This document shows, in pieces, positions 8,631 through 18,000 of a stretch of DNA of 45,319 nt. Source of the DNA: an uncultured bacterium (GTDB lineage Bacteria; Bacillota_I; Bacilli_A; RF39; UBA660); NCBI GenBank assembly GCA_905215145.1, contig CAJMOW010000004.1, forward strand, positions 1 to 45,319, given 5' to 3'. Position 1 is the first letter of the stretch. Every line of letters starts with the position of its first letter. The notes beneath the pieces are model-generated. The model worked only from the letters and a program-made list of their open reading frames with translations, had not been told where the DNA came from and did no database searches. A program made the translations under genes and the position numbers.

Positions 8631-11600
8631 AACTTACACGTGAAGAAATGAATAGAATAATGAAAGGAGAGGGTAATAAACCTTCTCCTTTTTCTGGTTT
8701 CGGAAATACTGATAATAAACCTTCTCCTTTTCAAGATCCTTATGGTTTTTCAGCTGTTAATAAACAAATTGAGAATCTCCCTCGATTTTCTGTTAGTAAA
8801 GAAGATTATGAAAATTTTGCTGATTATGATGTTTATTTAAATGCTTATACTACAAGAGAAGAAGCTGAAAAACAAAGAGCTAAAAATCAAAGTTGGATTG
8901 AACAAACAGGTCGCGCTGTTACACAAGCTGTTGCAAACGAATTTATTCTTGGAACGCTTTCTGGATTTTCTAATATGTATGATGCTGTTTATAATCTTAT
9001 AGCTAATGACGGTTATAATGATTATACTAATGCAGTAAGTACAGCACTTGAAAAAGCTCAAGATTCTATTAGAGAACGATTTGCTATATATCAAGAAAAT
9101 CCTGGAAAATCATTTGATATTGGAGATTTTGGATGGTGGGCTAATAATGCTATTACTGTTGCATCTACACTATCTATGCTTATTCCATCTACGGGTATCA
9201 TGAAAGGAATTAAAGCTCTTGGAAAAATAGGTAAAGGAACTAAAACTATTGGAAAATTATATAATAAAGGAATTTATGGTATAGGTAAAATTGCTGAAAA
9301 AAGTCATCTAACTTCTAATCCTGCAAGAACTGCTAAAAGTATTAATACTGTTTTAGATCTTGGTGCAACAGCTGTATTAAGTAGAACTATGGAAAATTAT
9401 ATGGAAGCTCGTGAAGTTTATAAAGATATTTATGATACTTCCATAGAAAGATTACAAAATTTTAATGATATACAAAGAGAAGAATTTTTTAAAAATAATC
9501 CTGAATTTGTTGGTTTAAGTAATGATGAAATAGCTAAAAAAATTGCAAGTGATTCTGCTGGAGAAACATTTTTTAATGATTATGCTATGGTATTAATGGA
9601 TTTTGTTCAATTTAAAGCTATTAGTAGTCTATGGAAAGGAGCTTTTAAACTTAAACCCACAGCTAAATTAAAATATATAAATAAACAAGCTGCTAATAAA
9701 TTAAATGCCGATGCAGCTAATATAGATATTGAACAACAATCTTTAATTAAAAGATTATTACAAGGCAATTCTACTTTTCTTGCAGAAAATTTATCTGAAA
9801 GTTTTGAAGAAGGTTATCAAGGTGTTCAAACTGAAAAAGGAAAAGAAGTTGCAGAACTTATATTTGATCCTACTTATAGACCAAGAGATTTAAGTTCTTA
9901 TTTATCTGATCCTAAAATATGGGAGCAAGCTGTTTGGGGTTATCTTGGAGGAGTAGGTTTTCAAGCTGCTGGTAGAGGTTTAGGAAATCTTCAAAATAAA
10001 ATTCAGGGAAAGATTAATAAAAAACATATGTCTCCTGAAGATTATAATCATAGTCAATTAACTTTTGAAAAAATTAGAGAAGCTGAAATTCTTGGTCGTA
10101 GAGCTAAAATTAATGATTATCTTGAGCAATTATCTTTACTCAATGAAGGAAAAAATCCATTTAAGCCTATTACGGAAAATGGAACTATTTCTGATTATGA
10201 AAATATAACTCAAGATGAAGCTGATATTATATACGATAGATTAGCAAATGAATTTGTAGTAGATATGGTATTAAATGCAGCTGATGCAGGAAATATTGAA
10301 TTATTACAAGAATATATTACTAATCCAGAATTTAATAAATTTTTTGATGCAGCTAATATAAATATTGCTAAAAATAAAACTAATTTTACTCAAGAATTAG
10401 TTAATAAAATGAATAATACTATTGAATTATATCAAAATGAAATATATAAGGGAATTCATTCTATTGATGGAGATAACGATCAAATAATTAGAAATATTGC
10501 AAGAGAAAATGTTAAAAAATATTTTAATTTAGATTTAATTAATCAAGCTATTAATAGAATAGATACAGATATTACTAAATTAGATCCTAATGGAGAATTT
10601 AATAGATATGAAGCTATTGATGAATATCAATTTGGAATACAACAATTAGTTGAAATTAATAAACGTATTGATGATATATATAAACTTAAAGATACTGATG
10701 ATATTGTAAAGAATCAATTAATAAAAGAATTAAAAGAAAAGAAACAAAATATTGTTGATAGATTAAATAAAAATACTATTGTTGCAGAATTAAAAACTAA
10801 AGACTCTGGAAATATTATTATAAATGCTGATGAAAATTGGTTATTAAATAATGTAGATAATGATTATTATAATAACGATTTTTCAAATGTGCCTGACGCT
10901 ATTTCTAAATTTATAGGAAATAAAACAGTTTTATTGTATCAAACTGATGATATTCGTAATTCTATTCCTACTACTAAACAACAATTACAAGATAGATATA
11001 ATCAAATTAATAGAGTAGTAGATCAAACTGTTTCTAAAGCAATCAATGATGCTTTTACTAATATAGGACATTATATAGAAACTTCAGTCGATCCAACTAA
11101 AGCGTTTAATGATGTTCTTGCTAAAAAAGTTCCAGAATTAGAAAAAGATATTGAAATTTTAAATCTTGGAGCAAGTAATGATCTTGAATATTATTATTTG
11201 CTTAAAGAAATAAGAGATGAAGCTATTAATAAAATAGAAGCTATAAAAACTAATAATAATGATAATGAAACTGTTAATAAAGAACGAGAAGAAATATTAG
11301 AAAAACATCCTATTCCAACTGAAAAAGAAATTATTGATAATAATAATGAAACTACTAAAATTATTAATGATGTACAAAAAGCCACAGGTGAGCCTTCCTC
11401 TACGGGGGAACAGGTAAAAGCTCCAACCGAAAGTACTAATCCTATTATTCCTGATTTAATTGAAGATAGAACAGTAGTAGGTTTTGAGGAAGAACAAAAT
11501 CCAGCTGAAGCATTAGCTTTACAAGATGCTATTAGAATTAGAGAAGCCATAAATATTCCAAGTAATGATGAATTAGGAGAAACTGATGTTACATCAAGTG

Positions 11601-14600
11601 CTTCTTTGTTTGCTCTTCAGATGTATAGAAATAATAAAGATTTATATAAAGGACTTGATGGAGAAAATTTTAATAACGATAACGCTAAAACTCTTCTTTC
11701 TCAAATAGAAGATAAACTTGAGTTAGAAGGTTATAATAAAGATCTTATTAAAAGTGGAGCTATTAAAGGTTTAAAAATAGCTATAAAACACATTAATAAT
11801 AGATTACATGCTAAAGGACTTCCTAATCTTGCAGCTCAAATAATTGATAACATTGATGTTACTAAAAACGCTATTAGTTCAGCTATTCCTACATCTAAAC
11901 TTAATGATACTATTGATAAATTTTTAGATGAATATATAAAATCTGTAAATATTAAACCAAATAAAAATGGTAGTACTCTTATAGATATTGTTCAATTATT
12001 TGATTATTTAATTAATAATAAAGATATTGGTTACGAACAAGCAAAATTAATTTATATTAATATGTATGATTATATAATTAATCATACTTCTAATAAAGAA
12101 TATAATAAATATATATTTAAAAATATTAGATTAGTAAAAGATAATTATATTTCTAATAAATCTTTTGTTAATGCTTTAGAAAAGGCTAATTATTTTTTGC
12201 AACAAGTGCAATATGCAAAAAGAGAATATGAAATTGTTAATCAAAGATTAAGAACAGCTGTTGCTAATAAAGTTAGAACTGATAGTAAAGCAAGAGAAAT
12301 ATATTATAATCTTAAACCTGGAGATAAATTAGATATTGAACGTAACGGTAAATTATTGTTCTTTAAAAAGGATGGCGTTGAAATTGGATATTCTATTATT
12401 CCTACTACAAGTTCTGATGGTAATACAGTATATATGCCTAAAGAAAAAGGTTTTAGATATAATATTACTAAAAACGGCTCTACTTATAGTAGTCCTTATT
12501 TTGATGAATTATTTATTAAATTAATAGAACAATCTGAAGATGTTCAAGATTTACTTAATATATTAAGTATTTACGAATCTAATATTGAAGTTGGCGCTAT
12601 AATTAATGAAAGTCTTTCTGAACAAGAAACAGATGATATTTATAACTCTATTTCTGAACAATCTAAAAAGCCTTTTGAATTTGTTAATAGTAAAGGTACT
12701 CCTGTAAGTAATATAGATGGAGCTAAAATTATTGTAAATCATCCTATAATTAAAAAATTAATAGATGATGGATATATAGGAGTTGATACTTATAAAGTTG
12801 TTGATGCTGCTAAAATTATTGCTAATGAAATATTATCTGTTCTTAATTATGATAGCATAAATATTAGTCCTGAATTAAAGATTAGAAGTTATAGAAGATG
12901 GTTATCTTCTATGTATGTTAATTTACAACAAACTAAAGATATTGCAGATAATGCATTAAATTATAAAATAACTGTAGAAGATACTGTTACAGGAGTTCCT
13001 ATTACTTCTCAGCAATCTTTGCCTATTAATTCTCCTGCTTTAAAATTTACTTATGAGAATAATCCTGTAATAGCTGTTATGAATAGTGGTACTGTTAATA
13101 TTGAAGGATCTAAAACTACTTATCCATCAAGAGGTATGACTATAAAAACTATGGGATTATTAATTCAAGATAATGATGGAAGTCCAGCTTATGCTTTATT
13201 TACTGAAGAAAATAAAGTAGATAAGTCTAATCAAATATATAATGATCTTAAAGAAGAACTTAAAAATATTATTAAAGAAAGATTATCTGGAGGTAATTTT
13301 GATGAATTTACAGATAAATTAGCTTCTTTATTTGGAGGAAATAATAGAGGATTTAATAATTTATTTAAAGGCTATAGCGTAGCTTCTATTGGAGATATTA
13401 CGGCTTTAGCTTTTAAAGGAAGAAAAGATAATTATACATTAGTTGCTTATAGATATAAAAAAGATAGTAATGAAGAGAGTACTGCTATTAGATATTATAA
13501 GAACGGGAATAGTTCTTCTCCTGGTAAGATTATATCTAAAGTGGAGGGAAATGAAAGAATTATTGATGATATTGTTGAGGAAATATTAAGTAACACTCAA
13601 TATTTTAAAAGTTTTGTTGCTATAAGAAATCAAGATGTTATTAATGGTAAAATTAATAAATATCTTTCTAAAAGAAATGGTAAGTTAGTTCTTACTCTTA
13701 ATGGAAAAGAATTTGTTTATAATAATTTTACTGAATTTATACTTAAAAATAATGCGTTTAATACTAATCAAGATGTTGATAAATTTGGTCATTATTTTGA
13801 AGTAAATAAAAAAGGATTTTTTATTGAAGCTCAAAAGAGCACGCCCGTAAAGGAAGAACAGCAAGATAGATTATTTACTTCTGATGATATTTTTGATGGC
13901 GATAGTTCTAAAACTGTTTATTCTGGAAGATCTATTGCAGAAAAAGTAGGAATTGATGAAAGTATTATTAATATTGCAGAAGATTTAGATTTGCTCCCAA
14001 AAGAAGTTAGATATAGTAAAAGAAATACTAAAGCTAAAGCACAAACTAATAAAAATAGTATTCTTTTATTTAAACATTTTGTTACTGCTGTAAATAAAGA
14101 TAAATATGAAGCTATGCGTATTCTTATTCACGAAAGACTTCATCAAATTCTTAATGAACAAGTTGGAAATCGTAAACAAGAATATGTTAATGAAATATTA
14201 GATATTTATAATGAAGCCAAATTAGCTATTAAATCTAATCCTGATAAATATGGTCATTTAATTTCAGCTTTTGATACAATTTTAAATCCTGATACTTATT
14301 TTAATTATCTTGATAAATCTGCTCAAGAATATTGGAATAGTAGAAGTAAAGAAGAAAGAGATTCTTTATTTGCAGAAGAATTTCTTGTTGAAAGTCTTAC
14401 TCAGCGTTCTCTTATTGATGCTTTAAATGAAATTAAAAGTACTTCTGATAAAGCTATTATTGATAAACAAACTCCAAAAACTCTTTGGCAGCGTATTATA
14501 GATGCTTTAATAAAAATATTTGGTATAAAATTTGATAATATAGAAAATAATACTATATTAGCACGTGAATATAATTTATTTGGAAATTTATTTAATGACA

Positions 14601-14878
14601 CTATTGCTGAAATTCAAACTGTTGAACAACAAAAAGACACTACTATTGAAACTAAAGAAGAATCTGCTGATATTATAACTAAAAATCAATTAGAAGATAT
14701 TGAAACTGATACTTTTAGTGAATTTGAAGATGATGTTTTTGCTGTTACTGATAAACTTATTGAAAGTAATGAAAATATAACGGCATCGGTAAATGAATAT
14801 TTGAATAATTATAATGAGCAAGATAAGCCGTTAATGGCTCGTTTTGTTAAAAATGGCTGGATGAAAATAGTTTGCTGA
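8627..14878 (+). CDS. Giant ejected virion protein with HExxH zincin motif
   Basis: 2083 aa. The N-terminus carries a duplicated NKPSPF peptide. Residues about 95-120 and 170-210 hold hydrophobic stretches (WWANNAITVASTLSMLIP) that could insert in membranes, and a further one lies near residue 435 (VWGYLGGVGFQAAGRG). The middle is a long helical Asn/Glu/Lys-rich region. Near the C-terminus ILIHERLHQIL gives an HExxH metal-binding motif (H1835, E1836, H1839), with a candidate third ligand in FAEEF (E1917/E1918), as in zincin metallopeptidases. Its placement just before the DFDVD protein matches the large partner proteins of the crAss-like virion RNA polymerase, which enter the host with DNA. 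Two dispersed repeats lie in frame (residues about 923 and 1739). A protease role in processing virion or host proteins is inference. Confidence 0.82.
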   Translation: MKLTREEMNRIMKGEGNKPSPFSGFGNTDNKPSPFQDPYGFSAVNKQIENLPRFSVSKEDYENFADYDVYLNAYTTREEAEKQRAKNQSWIEQTGRAVTQAVANEFILGTLSGFSNMYDAVYNLIANDGYNDYTNAVSTALEKAQDSIRERFAIYQENPGKSFDIGDFGWWANNAITVASTLSMLIPSTGIMKGIKALGKIGKGTKTIGKLYNKGIYGIGKIAEKSHLTSNPARTAKSINTVLDLGATAVLSRTMENYMEAREVYKDIYDTSIERLQNFNDIQREEFFKNNPEFVGLSNDEIAKKIASDSAGETFFNDYAMVLMDFVQFKAISSLWKGAFKLKPTAKLKYINKQAANKLNADAANIDIEQQSLIKRLLQGNSTFLAENLSESFEEGYQGVQTEKGKEVAELIFDPTYRPRDLSSYLSDPKIWEQAVWGYLGGVGFQAAGRGLGNLQNKIQGKINKKHMSPEDYNHSQLTFEKIREAEILGRRAKINDYLEQLSLLNEGKNPFKPITENGTISDYENITQDEADIIYDRLANEFVVDMVLNAADAGNIELLQEYITNPEFNKFFDAANINIAKNKTNFTQELVNKMNNTIELYQNEIYKGIHSIDGDNDQIIRNIARENVKKYFNLDLINQAINRIDTDITKLDPNGEFNRYEAIDEYQFGIQQLVEINKRIDDIYKLKDTDDIVKNQLIKELKEKKQNIVDRLNKNTIVAELKTKDSGNIIINADENWLLNNVDNDYYNNDFSNVPDAISKFIGNKTVLLYQTDDIRNSIPTTKQQLQDRYNQINRVVDQTVSKAINDAFTNIGHYIETSVDPTKAFNDVLAKKVPELEKDIEILNLGASNDLEYYYLLKEIRDEAINKIEAIKTNNNDNETVNKEREEILEKHPIPTEKEIIDNNNETTKIINDVQKATGEPSSTGEQVKAPTESTNPIIPDLIEDRTVVGFEEEQNPAEALALQDAIRIREAINIPSNDELGETDVTSSASLFALQMYRNNKDLYKGLDGENFNNDNAKTLLSQIEDKLELEGYNKDLIKSGAIKGLKIAIKHINNRLHAKGLPNLAAQIIDNIDVTKNAISSAIPTSKLNDTIDKFLDEYIKSVNIKPNKNGSTLIDIVQLFDYLINNKDIGYEQAKLIYINMYDYIINHTSNKEYNKYIFKNIRLVKDNYISNKSFVNALEKANYFLQQVQYAKREYEIVNQRLRTAVANKVRTDSKAREIYYNLKPGDKLDIERNGKLLFFKKDGVEIGYSIIPTTSSDGNTVYMPKEKGFRYNITKNGSTYSSPYFDELFIKLIEQSEDVQDLLNILSIYESNIEVGAIINESLSEQETDDIYNSISEQSKKPFEFVNSKGTPVSNIDGAKIIVNHPIIKKLIDDGYIGVDTYKVVDAAKIIANEILSVLNYDSINISPELKIRSYRRWLSSMYVNLQQTKDIADNALNYKITVEDTVTGVPITSQQSLPINSPALKFTYENNPVIAVMNSGTVNIEGSKTTYPSRGMTIKTMGLLIQDNDGSPAYALFTEENKVDKSNQIYNDLKEELKNIIKERLSGGNFDEFTDKLASLFGGNNRGFNNLFKGYSVASIGDITALAFKGRKDNYTLVAYRYKKDSNEESTAIRYYKNGNSSSPGKIISKVEGNERIIDDIVEEILSNTQYFKSFVAIRNQDVINGKINKYLSKRNGKLVLTLNGKEFVYNNFTEFILKNNAFNTNQDVDKFGHYFEVNKKGFFIEAQKSTPVKEEQQDRLFTSDDIFDGDSSKTVYSGRSIAEKVGIDESIINIAEDLDLLPKEVRYSKRNTKAKAQTNKNSILLFKHFVTAVNKDKYEAMRILIHERLHQILNEQVGNRKQEYVNEILDIYNEAKLAIKSNPDKYGHLISAFDTILNPDTYFNYLDKSAQEYWNSRSKEERDSLFAEEFLVESLTQRSLIDALNEIKSTSDKAIIDKQTPKTLWQRIIDALIKIFGIKFDNIENNTILAREYNLFGNLFNDTIAEIQTVEQQKDTTIETKEESADIITKNQLEDIETDTFSEFEDDVFAVTDKLIESNENITASVNEYLNNYNEQDKPLMARFVKNGWMKIVC
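8674..8731 (+). repeat. Direct repeat of 19 nt in gene start
   Basis: TAATAAACCTTCTCCTTTT occurs at 8674-8692 and again at 8713-8731, offset 39 nt (13 codons), duplicating the peptide NKPSPF near the N-terminus of the 2083-aa protein. It may be a short tandem duplication or a pair of linear binding motifs. Confidence 0.8.
11395..11410 (+). repeat. Dispersed GC-rich palindrome, copy 4
   Basis: TTCCTCTACGGGGGAA (one C for T), in frame as SSTGE. The flank is extended: 11384-11409 matches 22284-22309 in the next gene over 26 nt with two differences. Confidence 0.88.
13842..13855 (-). repeat. Dispersed GC-rich palindrome, copy 5 (GGGCG variant)
   Basis: The minus strand reads TTCCTTTACGGGCG, in frame as TPVKE. 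The longer segment 13837-13857 is identical over 21 nt, in reverse complement, to 35727-35747 in the ligase gene. Confidence 0.88.
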
Positions 14879-14902
14879 TGATCTGTATATAAATAAATTT
14901 TA

Positions 14903-14942
14903 ATTATAGGAAACGGGCTAAAAACGGCTCGTTTCCTATAAT
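14903..14942 (+). terminator. Strong stem-loop between the two giant genes
   Basis: ATTATAGGAAACG at 14903-14915 pairs perfectly with CGTTTCCTATAAT at 14930-14942 around a 14-nt loop. It starts 25 bases after the stop of the 2083-aa gene and 66 bases before the next start. The downstream T-run is short (ATTTTC), so it may be a partial terminator or an RNA-processing or stability element. Confidence 0.65.
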
Positions 14943-15008
14943 AATTTTCTGAACATATAAGGTTAAAATCTTAATGTTTATTCTGGTGAAACTAATAAAC
15001 TTAAAATT

Positions 15009-18000
15009 ATGCCGTGTACAATTAAAGGACTTAATTTAAATCCTAAAGAACTTGCTATCGTAGAAGGTGTAGCAAATGGTAATGACAAGAAAGCTGCTAT
15101 TATAGCTGCTTATTTGAAAGAAGATGCTAATTTTATTGAATTTGCATCAAAAGATTCTAAATGGAGAGGTAGTATTGAAAATACTCCTCATAATACTTGT
15201 GTACGATTACTTAATGAATATTATAAAAAACAACATCCAAGTGTTGTTAATTTTCGTCGTAGTCGTATAGGTACAGAATTAAACGGTTTTAGTTCTGTTC
15301 ATGCTAAATATATAGCTTATCGGCATACTGCTGGTATAATATCTGCTTTATATTACGATTTAGCAAAAAATAAAGATGTTAATCGTAAAGATAGGGCAGA
15401 TATTTTGCGTAGATGTAGTACTACTATTCGTTCTAAATTTGTTACAGAATATATTAATCCTTTGATTAATTCTGATGAATTTAAGAATAATTCTACAGGT
15501 AAAAAATATATTGAAAAAATTAATGATCTTCGTAGAAAAGCTAATCAATATAAGGCTATTAAAGATAAAGAAAATTTTGAAAATACTATTAAAGAATTAT
15601 ATACTATTTATGGCAATATTGCAGCTAAATATGGAGATATTAAAACTAAAAATTATGGAAATCTTGTAAATAAATTACTTGAAAATAAAGAAGCTTTTTA
15701 TGAAGAAGTAATTAATAATAGTAGTATTACATTTTTAACTAAAACATTTAAGGATGTATCTGATATTATTAATGCAGAAAAAGCTAATAATGAAGAAGAT
15801 ATTAATTTTGTTGATGAAGAAAATGATGGTATTGATGAAATGATGAAATCTCATATTGAAGATTTAACTTCAAGAGGTAGTTATTTAAATACTGTTTCTC
15901 AAAGACTTAAATTATATTTTGAAACTATTCCTAATTTAGAAAGTGCTGAGTCTAAAACTTTAGATCTTAATAATGAATTAGGAGTAGAAATTCCTATTGG
16001 ATATAATAAAGCTATATCTGCAATATATAGTTTTTGCACTTTTACTTCTCCTAAATCTTTAATTGAAGAAATTAAAAATGTTGCTAACAATATTTCTCAT
16101 TATGCGGGTTTAATTAAACTTGCTGAAGATATGGAGAACGATATAGTATTTAGAAATTATGTATTTGGGCAATTAGCTAATCCTAAAGTTAATAAAACTA
16201 TTATTAGTATTTCTGAATCTGGTATTGAATTTAGTAATAGTAATGCAACTGCTGATCCTATTACTGCTATATTTTATCAATATTATAATGCTATAAAAGG
16301 TACTATTCGTACTAATTATCCTGCTCAAGATTTAGAAAATATTCAAGAATTATATGATTATATTAATTTAGCTAAAAAAGAAGAAACTGGAAGTAATGCT
16401 CAAAATGATATTTTATTAAATCTTCATAATAAGTTTTTAAATATTTATCTTAAATATTTTCCTAATGCAGAAGTTTCTGCTATAGATAAATATATTAATG
16501 ATGGAAATAAAATAGATAATTATACAAAATTTATTAGTATATTTGATGGTTTCTTAAATGAAGCTAAAAAATCTAAAGATAAATATGAACAAGAAATTTT
16601 AAGAAATAATAAAAATTTAGCTGATTATTATAGAAAAAAATATGCTATTGAAGCTGGAATAGGTTTTGATGAAGAACGACCGGTTTTTAAGATAGATAAC
16701 ACTATATTTGGCGATGCGTTTATTAATTCATTATATAGTATAAGTAATTCATTAGTTAAATATAGTGTTGTAAAAGTTGATTTGAATAGTAGAAACGCTG
16801 ATGGAAATTTAGGCGCAGATTTTATTGGAAATAGTTGGATTACTAATTTATTTAAACAAATCAATTTTTCTACTGAAGAAGATCTTAATGCTGGTCTTAA
16901 TAAATTAAGAGAATTTGTTTCATTAAGTGATCAATATAAATATAATCCTATACTTTTTGATCAATATGATGAACGAGGTAGAAAAATTAGTAGGGGATTA
17001 TTTGATATTAATGAACAAGGAGAAACGTTTGTTAATACTTATGCAAGACAATTATTAGATTATACATTATTTAATGGTATTAAAGATTATGTAACTGATA
17101 AGTCTGCATTATATTCTACAATGTCTAAAACAGACTATCTTATAAGCCAACTTATTTCTTATACTACTGATGATAAAATTGCTGATATTAATAAAGGATG
17201 GTATTTTATGAGAACTCCATCTGACGCTCCAAAGAATTTTATTATAAAAGCTCCTAAACATAGTATTTCTGGTTTATTTAATGAAAAATCTGTTAATAAA
17301 AAACATCCTATTTTTAGAATATTTTATAATTATGTTCTTGGAGAATTAGAACAAGGTTTTAAACAACTTACTAAAGTTGGCACTATTGATAATAATGGTA
17401 TATTTACTCCTAAAGATAATACAGATGGTTTGTTTGAATATTATCATTATAGAGGAAGTATTATTAAAAATGGAAAATTAACTGGTAATGTTTTTCAATT
17501 TAATAGATTATTCCCTGTAAATGGATTTAATCCAGCTGAAATATTAAGTAATGAAGAAGCTGGAGTGCCTTTCCTTTACGGGGGAAAATTCATGAATACT
17601 ATTTATTCTCCTGATGGCGCTAATGGTTATACTTTAAATCTGGATGATGGTTCTAAACAAACTATTGAAAATATTGTTGAAGAATGGCTTATTAATTATA
17701 GTAAAGAAATAGAAAAAAGAATTAGTCAATATACAGAAGCTATTGGAGATAGATATAATATAGATCAAATAAAAGAATTTGCTATAAATTATACTATTAA
17801 CACAATAGCTTTTGATAACATATTTGAAGGTGATAGTAAATTTTATAAAAGTTATCAAGATTTTCTTAAACGAGCTAAAGAAGTTCAAGCTCAAGGAAAA
17901 GCATATACTGGATATGATCTTTTAGATGATTATAATGGTGGATTAAAAACAATAGATCAATTGTCCATCCCCCGTAAAGGAATAAGCACTGATAATATTA

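Noticed and set aside
9184..9199. Possible decayed copy of the dispersed palindrome (TTCCATCTACGGGTAT)
   Set aside because: It shares TTCC and TACGGG only and lacks the GGAA end; it is kept out of the count.
12336..12524. Alternative-frame open frames inside large genes, both strands
   Set aside because: They lie inside well-supported genes, have biased hydrophobic or Lys/Ile/Phe-rich composition from AT-rich codons, and no start context or conserved motif.
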